A stretch of 64,000 nucleotides of DNA, taken from positions 1 through 64,000 of the forward strand of contig CAZGVO010000004.1 in the NCBI GenBank assembly GCA_964529175.1, written 5' to 3'. The notes beneath the pieces are model-generated. The model saw only the letters and a program-made list of their open reading frames with translations. It searched no databases and had not been told where the DNA came from. This document shows, piece after piece, positions 1 to 7,532 of this stretch (its first letter is position 1; each line of letters starts with the position of its first letter). A program made the translations under genes and the position numbers. The DNA is from JAAFJM01 sp964529175. GTDB taxonomy: Bacteria > Bacteroidota > Bacteroidia > UKL13-3.

Positions 1-182
1 CAAATATCAAGAGGTTTCAAGGTTTCAAGGAACTATTTTGTCCATTAACCCCTTTATATCAATAGAGCCTTAGGTCATTTAAAACAAATTAGATTTAATG
101 TAAGACCTGAAATTACCATTTTTGAATTAGATAAAGTTTGAATTGATAACTATCCAACTTAAATTGCATAAAACTTACAAAT

Positions 183-539
183 ATGCTAACAGCCATAAAT
201 CCTAAATTACCCATGCGAGATAAAAACATCACGCGCAATTTTTATATAAACCAATTGGGTTTTACTGAATTTGGCAGTGCCGACTTTGAAGGTTATTTAA
301 TGCTAGAAAAAGATGCCATTCAAATTCATTTTTTTGAATTTAAAACGCTTAATCCGCTTGAAAATTATGGTCAGGTTTATATTAGAACAAACCAAATAGC
401 ACAAGTTTATCAAGCATTTATTGATAATGGGGTAATGATACATCCTAATGGACCATTGCAAATAAAACCTTGGGGACAAAAAGAATTTTCAATTATTGAC
501 CCTGACCATAATTTGTTAACTTTTGGAGAGAGTTTGTAG
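183..539 (+). CDS. VOC-fold (glyoxalase/bleomycin-resistance-like) protein
   Basis: A 118-residue protein with the layout of a single vicinal-oxygen-chelate module pair. It opens with a PKLPMRDKNIT strand and helix followed by FYINQLGF, the usual first beta-alpha-beta unit. It ends with FSIIDPDHNLLTF, the characteristic last strand carrying a D-P-D/H-N motif. Family members act as metal-dependent lyases, dioxygenases or drug-binding proteins; bleomycin-binding paralogues in Bacteroidota look very similar. The substrate cannot be read from sequence. It is monocistronic: the next gene is convergent and ends 14 bp away. The preceding 182 bases hold no gene I can support. Confidence 0.8.
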   Translation: MLTAINPKLPMRDKNITRNFYINQLGFTEFGSADFEGYLMLEKDAIQIHFFEFKTLNPLENYGQVYIRTNQIAQVYQAFIDNGVMIHPNGPLQIKPWGQKEFSIIDPDHNLLTFGESL

Positions 540-552
540 TGGATTTATAACC

Positions 553-2406
553 TTACCTAATAATAGTTAAAGTACCGCTTTCTGTGTTGAAATAATCAAT
601 AGCTTCTGAAGAGTAATTAATGTGATAAACATATACATCTTCTGGCAAAGGAATGCCATTAACTGTTCCATCCCATTTATTCAAATAATCGTTTGATTGA
701 TAAACCAATTGCCCCCACCTGTTGTAAATTTCTATTTTAAAAAACTCAATGTATTTTCCTGTAAAATTTAAATAATCATTTACGCCATCATTATTAGGAG
801 TAAAGGCAGTTGGTATATAAAATATTGGTTTACAAGCATCTTTTACGGTTATGGTATCAGTATTTTCACAACCAAATTGATTGATAACAGTATGCCAATA
901 TATACCAGCTTTATTAATGGTTATAGCATTACTTTCTATATTATTTGGAAACCAAATATTCCTAACAAAACTATTGGCTTTGAGTGTAATGGTATCGTTG
1001 TTTTCTGAACATAAAAATCTTGGACCAATAATTTCAATTTGAGGAAGCGCTTTTTCTGTTACAATTACAGTATCGTAATTATAACAAAATGAATCTTTTA
1101 CTGAAAGCACATTGACACCACTTTGATTAACCAATAATGTTTTTGAATTGGTAATACTATTCCATTGGTATTTATATAAATCGTTATTGAGTTTATTCCC
1201 TATTTCTATTACACTTCCTTTACAAAAAAAGGTATCTGCTTGGTAAAATATATTAGGTTTTTCCTTAGCACCAATATTAAAAGTATCAATTCTAACACAA
1301 CCGTTTTCTTCGGCTTTTAGCCAATATTTTCCAACACCTTGTAATACAGTAAATGAATCCGTAGCACCATTACTCCAAGTATATTTTGGCACTCCAGAAG
1401 GTAAGGTAATGGCTAAATCACTTTTATCGCAAATGGTAGTATCGGAAAGTAATCTATTGAAAATATGAGGTGTTTTTATTACCAAAAACGAATCGTTAAA
1501 CGAACTGCCATCAGGCAAAAAATTGGTTATCCAAACAGTAGATTCAGTTTTAAAATAACGCGTTCTGTTAATGTTATCGCCATTGTTCCACTTAAATTTA
1601 CTAATGTTTGATTTTACGTCAATGGCAACAGAATCTGATTGATTACATAAAAATTTAGTAACCTTAGTTTGTTTTTCTATGATGCTTATATCATCAATAA
1701 AAATATAAACTTGGCCAATCAAACTAACATCCGGTTTTTGGGTTCCTAAATTATATGGTGTGCATTCAAAATCCTTTAAAAAATTGCCAATGGTAAGCCA
1801 TTGCTCACCTCCAATAGCTTTAAAAGAACCTGAAACTTTATACCAAATGCTCGAATCCGTTAAAGGTATATTATTGTTTATCTGCGGATTACAGTTAAGT
1901 GAAACTTTTGAAGAAAAATCTTCCAACTTATTTACCGATACGTAAGCCGAAATATTACTTACAGATTTGGCTCCTGTTGGCGACAAATAATAGGTAACTT
2001 CATACTCTTTATTTGCTACCAAAGGAGCAGTTAATTGAACTTGAATATATTCTCGTAAACCATCGAAACTGGAGTTTTGATTATAATACGCAATCAAACC
2101 CACATAAGCATTTCCTTGATGTGGTTCTTGATATCCAGCTTCGTTTAATGGAACTCCAGCGGTGTTGGTTGTTAAATTACAAGCATTAAAATAATCAGGA
2201 GTACCAATACTTGGTCGAACCCAATTTAAAACAGTAGGAAAAACAGTAGTTGATGTTTCGATAGACGAATTGGCTTTGGGGCAACCGTTAAAGTTTTCGA
2301 AACTGGCATTGGGCACAAAATTAGTTTGGGCTAATAAACTATGGTTTAAAAGCCCTATCAATAATACAATTTTTAAAAAATTAACTATCTTCTCTGTTAA
2401 CTCCAT
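553..2406 (-). CDS. T9SS type B (gliding-motility CHU_C domain) secreted protein
   Basis: About 617 residues. An N-terminal signal peptide (FLKIVLLIGLLNHSLLAQ) leads into a jelly-roll-like region (PNASFENFNGCP, typical of proteins annotated with an N-terminal PKD or carbohydrate-binding-like module). Then come three or four short Ig-like or PKD-like segments, each with a W-S/N-x-G-x-T/N motif (YTWSNGATDSF, FKWNNGDNIN). The last ~85 residues are a CHU_C domain: FYIPTAFTPNNDGVNDYL, then IYNRWGQLVYQS and WDGTVNGIPLPEDVYVY. This tail directs export by the type IX system and often attachment to the outer membrane. I chose the ATG at 2406 rather than an upstream in-frame start because the signal peptide follows it directly; this still overlaps the upstream cupin gene by 26 bases. 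Confidence 0.9.
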   Translation of the reverse strand: MELTEKIVNFLKIVLLIGLLNHSLLAQTNFVPNASFENFNGCPKANSSIETSTTVFPTVLNWVRPSIGTPDYFNACNLTTNTAGVPLNEAGYQEPHQGNAYVGLIAYYNQNSSFDGLREYIQVQLTAPLVANKEYEVTYYLSPTGAKSVSNISAYVSVNKLEDFSSKVSLNCNPQINNNIPLTDSSIWYKVSGSFKAIGGEQWLTIGNFLKDFECTPYNLGTQKPDVSLIGQVYIFIDDISIIEKQTKVTKFLCNQSDSVAIDVKSNISKFKWNNGDNINRTRYFKTESTVWITNFLPDGSSFNDSFLVIKTPHIFNRLLSDTTICDKSDLAITLPSGVPKYTWSNGATDSFTVLQGVGKYWLKAEENGCVRIDTFNIGAKEKPNIFYQADTFFCKGSVIEIGNKLNNDLYKYQWNSITNSKTLLVNQSGVNVLSVKDSFCYNYDTVIVTEKALPQIEIIGPRFLCSENNDTITLKANSFVRNIWFPNNIESNAITINKAGIYWHTVINQFGCENTDTITVKDACKPIFYIPTAFTPNNDGVNDYLNFTGKYIEFFKIEIYNRWGQLVYQSNDYLNKWDGTVNGIPLPEDVYVYHINYSSEAIDYFNTESGTLTIIR

Positions 2407-2746
2407 CAATTGAAAAAGCAGGTATACAAATACTCCAATAGTCAGCACTTTCGGTAAAAGGGTTGCTATACCTAATTTTAGCTCCAGCTTTAATTAAAAT
2501 AGTTTGTCCAGCTTCAATAATTACAGTTTCGCCATCTATTTTAATTTGCTTTTTACCTTTTATCATAATGGTAACTTCATCAAAATTAGGTGTTTGATGT
2601 GGTTCGCTCCAACCAGCAGGAGCTACCATGTGTGCCACACTAAACTTACTTTCGGCTGTGCTTGCCAAACCAAAATGTTCTTCTATCAATTTACCATCGG
2701 TAGTAGGTACCACAAATGGCTCATTTTGAATTTTATACTTCTTCAT
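2381..2746 (-). CDS. Small cupin-domain protein
   Basis: A 121-residue single-domain cupin. The second cupin motif region is visible around residues 48-90: EPHQTPNFDEVTIMIKGK, then VIIEAGQTILIKAG. The first motif histidines appear partly conserved (H52 within the SEPHQ segment, and a D-E where a second metal ligand usually sits). Such proteins are metal-binding isomerases, dioxygenases or ligand sensors; nothing here fixes the reaction. The 3' end overlaps the start of the T9SS type B gene by 26 bases, so the two are probably co-transcribed, although a functional link is not obvious. It is divergent from the rhomboid gene. Confidence 0.8.
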   Translation of the reverse strand: MKKYKIQNEPFVVPTTDGKLIEEHFGLASTAESKFSVAHMVAPAGWSEPHQTPNFDEVTIMIKGKKQIKIDGETVIIEAGQTILIKAGAKIRYSNPFTESADYWSICIPAFSIDGVNREDS

Positions 2747-2827
2747 TTATTTGTTTAAAAATTTCTAGCTTATAAAAATAATATTTTAAAATTAATAAGT
2801 GTATTCTTGCCAAAAATATATCAAAAA

Positions 2828-3427
2828 ATGACCATTACCTTATTTATCATTATTGCTACTTGTTTAATTAGTTTCTTGTGTTTCAATAATGAAGATTCGA
2901 AAATGAAATTAATATTTCATCCTTACACTATTAACAAGGATAAAAGCCAATGGATGCGCTTTATTAGTGGTGGTTTTATACATACTGATTATTGGCATTT
3001 AGGATTTAATATGTATGCGCTGTATGGATTTGGTGAAGTTTTGGAACGCAGTTTTTTTCCAATGGTTTTTGGTAATTATTACAAATTGGCCTATATACTT
3101 TTTTACTTAAGTGCCATTGCATTTGCTGATGTTTACACTTATTTTAAACATAAAAACAATTCAAGCTATTACTCGCTTGGCGCTTCTGGTGCAGTTTCGG
3201 CAGTTATATTTGCTTGTATTCTATTTGCCCCTAACTTATTTATTATGTATTTACCTGGTTGGCTTTATGGTGTAATTTACTTAGTTTATTCAAGCTATGC
3301 TGCTAAACGTAATTTAGGAAACATAAGCCACGATGCTCATATTTGGGGTTCTATTTATGGGTTAATGCTACCATTAATATTCAAACCCTCGTTATACCTT
3401 GATTTTATCAATCAAATTTTGCATTAA
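2828..3427 (+). CDS. Rhomboid-family intramembrane serine protease-like protein
   Basis: About 199 residues with six predicted membrane segments. The catalytic serine motif G-A-S-G-A lies near residue 120 (SLGASGAVSAVIF). The helix-six histidine lies in SHDAHIWGSIYG near residue 172. An early H-x-D-x-x-H segment, FIHTDYWHLGFNMYAL, matches the rhomboid L1/TM2 region. Rhomboids cleave membrane proteins within the bilayer; the substrate is unknown. I start at the ATG at 2828; a TTG seven codons upstream is possible but adds only a charged leader. The 3' end overlaps the convergent gene at 3424 by four bases. Confidence 0.88.
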   Translation: MTITLFIIIATCLISFLCFNNEDSKMKLIFHPYTINKDKSQWMRFISGGFIHTDYWHLGFNMYALYGFGEVLERSFFPMVFGNYYKLAYILFYLSAIAFADVYTYFKHKNNSSYYSLGASGAVSAVIFACILFAPNLFIMYLPGWLYGVIYLVYSSYAAKRNLGNISHDAHIWGSIYGLMLPLIFKPSLYLDFINQILH

Positions 3428-4020
3428 AATACAAAACCAATTCTTATATCGAACGGACTTGAATAAAAGCTAGTATTGCTATTATACAATAAATCGTACA
3501 AAGCAACTATATAAACACCAGTTCCTCCTGGCATATAACCGCCACCAACAAAGGCGCTGTTACTAAACCTTGATATATCTGCTCCACTTAATTCATCATA
3601 AATTTTATAACTCAAACCTAAATATTCAACATGAGCAAATATGTTGTCATTGATTAAGTATCTTCCAAAAACACCTGGACCAAAAGCATTTACTGATTGG
3701 GTAAAATTTTTTCCAGTTGTTAATTGATAAGTTCTTGAACTATAAATGTATAATGGACATAAACCAGCTTGGAATTTATCCGTAATTTTGTAACCAACAA
3801 TAGGCTGAACCATAAAAAAAGAGGAAACATTCCCCAAACTACCTCCAATATTTCCACCATAAATCATTCTATCTTTCCAACTATCATTGCTTCCATAGGT
3901 TTCATCAGCTTGCTTTTGTTCCTCTACCTTTTGCTTGTCTAACTCAGGCGTTTTACGCTGCGCAGTGGCCATATTTATAAAAAAAACTACCGTTAAAATC
4001 GTTAAAACTATTCTATTCAT
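3424..4020 (-). CDS. Secreted or outer-membrane beta-barrel-like protein, unknown function
   Basis: A 198-residue protein with a clear signal peptide (MNRIVLTILTVVFFINMATA, cut before QRK). A short charged segment rich in K, E and Q follows. The rest alternates aromatic and glycine residues (MIYGGNIGGSLGNVSSFFMV, GYKITDKFQAGLCP, GPGVFGRYLINDNIFAHVEY) in the style of small outer-membrane barrels of Bacteroidota. It ends in DIRIGFVF, with a terminal aromatic residue as expected for a barrel. The specific family was not recognised. A good promoter lies 24 bases upstream. Confidence 0.65.
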   Translation of the reverse strand: MNRIVLTILTVVFFINMATAQRKTPELDKQKVEEQKQADETYGSNDSWKDRMIYGGNIGGSLGNVSSFFMVQPIVGYKITDKFQAGLCPLYIYSSRTYQLTTGKNFTQSVNAFGPGVFGRYLINDNIFAHVEYLGLSYKIYDELSGADISRFSNSAFVGGGYMPGGTGVYIVALYDLLYNSNTSFYSSPFDIRIGFVF

Positions 4021-4043
4021 AATATGATGTTAATTAATTGGCT

Positions 4044-4075
4044 CAAATTTATTACGTTTATTTTGGTTATTTCAA
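4044..4075 (-). promoter_or_regulatory. Bacteroidota-type promoter of the secreted barrel-like gene
   Basis: On the minus strand, TTG (4075-4073), a 21-bp spacer and TAAATTTG (4051-4044) match the -33/-7 form used in Bacteroidota. The predicted start of transcription is near 4038, leaving a leader of about 18 bases. The element overlaps the serC promoter on the other strand. Confidence 0.6.
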
Positions 4076-4093
4076 TCCTTAATTCTTAATTTG
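4063..4093 (+). promoter_or_regulatory. Probable serC promoter
   Basis: TTG at 4063-4065, a 20-bp spacer and TTAATTTG at 4086-4093, one mismatch from TAnnTTTG. The transcript would start near 4099, 23 bases before the serC ATG. It occupies nearly the same bases as the divergent promoter, so the two should compete. Confidence 0.45.
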
Positions 4094-4121
4094 ACAACTA
4101 TCAAACTAATTAAGTTGCATT

Positions 4122-5192
4122 ATGACAAAAGTACACAATTTTTCAGCAGGTCCTGCTATTTTACCTCAATCGGCTATAGATGCTAGTATTGAAGCCTTAA
4201 AAAACTTTTCAGGAACAGGTTTATCGTTAATTGAAGTAAGCCATAGAAGTAAAGAATACGAAGCAGTAGTAGAAGAAGCTTGCCAATTAGTAAGAGATAT
4301 ATTGAATTTAAGTGATGAGTATGCAGTTTTGTTTTTACAAGGTGGTGCTTCTACCCAATTTGATATGATTCCAATGAATTTATTAGACGAAGGCGAAACA
4401 GCAGCTTATGTAAATACAGGTGTTTGGGCTAGCCGCGCTATCAAAGAAGCTAAAATGTTTGGAAATGTAAATGTGTTGGCAAGTAGCGAGGATAAAAACT
4501 TTAATTATATCCCTAAAAACTACACCATTCCTAGCGATGTAAAATATTTCCATTGCACTAGCAATAACACCATTTATGGCACCGAAATGTTTGATTTCCC
4601 TAAAACTGAAGTTCCATTAATTTGCGATATGAGTTCAGATATTTTTAGTCGCCCTTTTGATGCAAGTCAATTTGATTTAATATATGCTGGTGCTCAAAAA
4701 AATATGGGTCCTGCTGGAACAACCTTGGTAATTATAAAAAAGAGTTTAGTAGGCAAAGCCAAACGCAAAGTACCTACCATGCTTGATTATAAACCACATG
4801 TAGAAAATGGAAGTATGTATAATACACCAAGTGTATTTGCCATTTTTGTTTGTATGCATACTTTACGTTGGATTAAAGAAATTGGTTTAGAGGCTATGGA
4901 AGTTAGAAACAAAGCCAAAGCTGATTTATTATATGCTGAAATTGACAGAAATCCATTATTTGAAGGTACTGTAGTTAAGGAAGATAGAAGCCGCATGAAC
5001 GTAAACTTTGTAACTACTAATAAAGAACACGAAGCTGAGTTTTTAAAATTCTGCGAAAGCAAAAACTTAAGTGGCTTAAAAGGACATCGCTCAGTAGGTG
5101 GTTTACGTGCTAGTTTATACAATGCATTACCAATTGAAAGTGTTCAAGTTTTGGTTGATGCCATGAAGGAGTTTGAAGCAAGCAAAATGTAA
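4122..5192 (+). CDS. serC: Phosphoserine aminotransferase
   Basis: A 356-residue class-V PLP aminotransferase, normal length for SerC. It converts 3-phosphohydroxypyruvate and glutamate to phosphoserine and 2-oxoglutarate, the second step of serine synthesis; it may also serve pyridoxal phosphate synthesis. The start HNFSAGPAILPQSAI is the family signature. The PLP lysine is K193 in YAGAQKNMGPAG. The C-terminal substrate loop LKGHRSVGGLRASLYNA is intact. It is followed 83 bp later by the serA-like gene in the same direction, giving two of the three serine steps in one unit; no serB is seen here. Confidence 0.97.
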   Translation: MTKVHNFSAGPAILPQSAIDASIEALKNFSGTGLSLIEVSHRSKEYEAVVEEACQLVRDILNLSDEYAVLFLQGGASTQFDMIPMNLLDEGETAAYVNTGVWASRAIKEAKMFGNVNVLASSEDKNFNYIPKNYTIPSDVKYFHCTSNNTIYGTEMFDFPKTEVPLICDMSSDIFSRPFDASQFDLIYAGAQKNMGPAGTTLVIIKKSLVGKAKRKVPTMLDYKPHVENGSMYNTPSVFAIFVCMHTLRWIKEIGLEAMEVRNKAKADLLYAEIDRNPLFEGTVVKEDRSRMNVNFVTTNKEHEAEFLKFCESKNLSGLKGHRSVGGLRASLYNALPIESVQVLVDAMKEFEASKM

Positions 5193-5275
5193 TTTTGAAT
5201 GTTGAATTATGGATGTTAAATTAAATTCACTGAATTTTTCAATATTTCAATTTTAAATCTTTTAATAAAATAAAA

Positions 5276-6244
5276 ATGACAAAAATATTAGCAAATGATG
5301 GCATTGATGCCAATGGAAAAAAGATACTTGAAGATGCAGGTTTTACAGTTATTACTGAAAAAATTGCACAAGAAAATTTATTAACTGAATTAAACAATTT
5401 TGATGCTATTTTGGTGCGTAGTGCTACTAAAGTTCGCAAGGAATTAATTGATGCTTGCCCCAATTTAAAATTAATTGGACGTGGTGGTGTTGGTATGGAT
5501 AATATTGATGTAGAATATGCTAAAAACAAAGGCATTAAGGTTATCAATACGCCTGCTTCTTCATCGGTGAGTGTAGCTGAATTGGTATTTGCACATATAT
5601 TTTCGGCAGCACGTTTAATTCAAGTAACTAACCGAGTAATGCCAACTGAAGGAAATACCAAATTTAACGATTTGAAAAAAGTAGCTTCTAACGGAATTGA
5701 ATTGCAAGGCAAAACCATGGGTATTTTTGGTTTTGGAAGAATTGGGCAAGAAGTAGCAAAAATGGCTATTGGCTTAGGAATGCATGTGTTAGCTTTTGAT
5801 CCTTATGTAGAAAAAGTAGACTTAAGTTTAAACTTACCTGCTTTAGGCCAAAATAACTCACGCATTAAAGTTACTATTAATACAGTAAGCGATGAAAGCG
5901 TGTTAACTCATGCTGATTTTATTACTTTCCACTTACCTTTTAACGAAGGTGATAAACCCATTGTAGATGCAGCTAAAATGGCTAAAATGAAACGTGGGGT
6001 TGGATTGGTTAATTGCTCGCGTGGCGGTGTAATTAGCGAAAGCGATTTATTAGCAGCCTTAAATTCAGGTCAAGTTGGATTTGCAGGATTAGATGTTTTT
6101 GAAAAAGAACCACCTGTTAATATGGACATTTTAAAACACGATAATGTAAGCTTAAGTCCACATATTGGCGGAAGTACCAAAGAAGCGCAAAACCGCATTG
6201 GCATTGAATTAGCCGAAAAAGTAATTGAGTTTTTTAAGAACTAA
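5276..6244 (+). CDS. serA: D-3-phosphoglycerate dehydrogenase (short form)
   Basis: A 322-residue D-2-hydroxyacid dehydrogenase that oxidises 3-phosphoglycerate with NAD, the first committed step to serine. The NAD-binding motif is GIFGFGRIGQEVAK. The catalytic Arg lies in VNCSRGGVI, the Glu in the FEKEPP region and the His in LSPHIGGST. It lacks the C-terminal ACT domain of long SerA forms, so serine feedback through that domain is not expected. Pairing with serC directly upstream supports this substrate over other hydroxyacids. A strong terminator follows. Confidence 0.95.
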   Translation: MTKILANDGIDANGKKILEDAGFTVITEKIAQENLLTELNNFDAILVRSATKVRKELIDACPNLKLIGRGGVGMDNIDVEYAKNKGIKVINTPASSSVSVAELVFAHIFSAARLIQVTNRVMPTEGNTKFNDLKKVASNGIELQGKTMGIFGFGRIGQEVAKMAIGLGMHVLAFDPYVEKVDLSLNLPALGQNNSRIKVTINTVSDESVLTHADFITFHLPFNEGDKPIVDAAKMAKMKRGVGLVNCSRGGVISESDLLAALNSGQVGFAGLDVFEKEPPVNMDILKHDNVSLSPHIGGSTKEAQNRIGIELAEKVIEFFKN

Positions 6245-6261
6245 TTTATTTTATAAAAAAG

Positions 6262-6298
6262 AAAAAGCCGTTTTAGTTAAACTAAAGCGGCTTTTTTT
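6262..6298 (+). terminator. Intrinsic terminator after serA
   Basis: Inverted repeat AAAAAGCCG...CGGCTTTTT with a second paired stretch (TTTAGTT/AACTAAA) separated by one mismatch, ending in a T run. It can also serve the convergent gene at 6309-6674. Confidence 0.85.
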
Positions 6299-6308
6299 GC
6301 AAAAGAAT

Positions 6309-6674
6309 TTACACTTGGTCTGTAACACGTTTTACCATTAACTGGCTAATGCGTTTGTTTATTTCAGTTTGGTTTTTCAGGTAAAAATCCATTTCAGTTT
6401 GGGTAAATAAACCAATGGTTAAGCCAATTAATTGTTGTTTCAATACTTGATTTTTTTGAATAATTGATTGTATAATTAATTGCTTTTCTTGCAAATTATT
6501 CGGTAATTTTAAACTCAACATTTGATTTTTAACCAAAGCTAAAATCAACTCGTTTTGAAACTTTAAAATAGGTCTTAAAGTATTGTTTTGAAAATCTTCA
6601 TCAGTTAAACTCACTTTAGTTTCATCAGTAATAATGCTTGGTCGTAAGGCCAATATTTGTTCCGTTCTATTCAT
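6309..6674 (-). CDS. Conserved helical protein, function unknown
   Basis: A 121-residue protein predicted to be almost wholly alpha-helical, with no signal peptide or membrane segment. The N-terminal segment is MNRTEQILALRPSIIT. It contains RPILKFQNELILALVKNQ, followed by a Q- and K-rich amphipathic helix. I have seen similar small proteins in Bacteroidota but cannot assign a function. It is divergent from the glycosylase gene with a gap of only 51 bases. Confidence 0.6.
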   Translation of the reverse strand: MNRTEQILALRPSIITDETKVSLTDEDFQNNTLRPILKFQNELILALVKNQMLSLKLPNNLQEKQLIIQSIIQKNQVLKQQLIGLTIGLFTQTEMDFYLKNQTEINKRISQLMVKRVTDQV

Positions 6675-6725
6675 TTGCTTTTGTTAGTTTTATAAAGATA
6701 AAATACATTTATTTGTTTTAAAATA

Positions 6726-7355
6726 ATGAAAGTAATTTTTAGCAAGGCCATAAAACATTTAAGCAAAGACCCGATTTTTGAAAGCATTATTGCTCCTTGT
6801 AAAACCAATGTTGAAACAAGGTTTAATGGTATTTCTGCCACTGGCGATTTATACTTAAGTTTATTGCGCAGCATTGTTTCCCAGCAATTATCAACCAAAG
6901 CTGCCAATACCATTTACCAACGTTTTATTGATTTATTTCCTAGCCACTACCCTATTGCAGCGCAAATTATCAAATTAACCGATGATGAATTAAGGGCAGT
7001 TGGCCTTTCATATCAAAAAGTAAGCTATATCAAAGCTGTGGCAAACTATTCATTATCAAATAATTTAAATGCTGAACATATTAATAACCTGAGTAATGAA
7101 GAAATTATAGCAGAACTTACTTCTATAAAAGGTGTTGGCCAATGGACCGTTGAAATGATTTTGATATTTGGTTTAAAACGCTTAAACGTTTTCCCTTACG
7201 ATGATTTAATTATAAAAAACAGAATGATAGCACTTTACCAGTTACAAAGCACTGGAAAACAACTTAAAAACGATTGTTTTAGTATTGCCAATAATTGGGA
7301 ACCATACCAAAGTATTGCCTGCTTATTTTTATGGGAATCGAAGAATATTAAATAA
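6726..7355 (+). CDS. DNA-3-methyladenine glycosylase II (AlkA/HhH-GPD family)
   Basis: A 209-residue HhH-GPD base-excision glycosylase. The helix-hairpin-helix is TSIKGVGQWTVEMIL near residues 130-144, and the catalytic aspartate falls in the following segment VFPYDDLIIK near residue 160. An early helix, SIVSQQLSTKAANTIYQRF, is the family's conserved core. No iron-sulfur cluster cysteines are present. These enzymes remove alkylated purines from DNA. At 209 residues it is shorter than E. coli AlkA (it lacks the extra N-terminal domain) and closer to the compact bacterial 3-MeA glycosylases. It precedes the Mks-type operon by 177 bp, a spacing too large to claim co-transcription. Confidence 0.9.
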   Translation: MKVIFSKAIKHLSKDPIFESIIAPCKTNVETRFNGISATGDLYLSLLRSIVSQQLSTKAANTIYQRFIDLFPSHYPIAAQIIKLTDDELRAVGLSYQKVSYIKAVANYSLSNNLNAEHINNLSNEEIIAELTSIKGVGQWTVEMILIFGLKRLNVFPYDDLIIKNRMIALYQLQSTGKQLKNDCFSIANNWEPYQSIACLFLWESKNIK

Positions 7356-7532
7356 ATACAAAATACTGATTGTCAATATTTTAATACTAATTATTACTTT
7401 TCCTTAAAACCATTTTAAAACAAACAATTAAATAAGTGCTTCACAATAAAGCCTTTTAGTTTTTGTGTATTTCGTGTTAGTTTCTTGTAAAGTTGGCATA
7501 TTATTTTGCCTTTTTATTTTTAAACTAAATAC

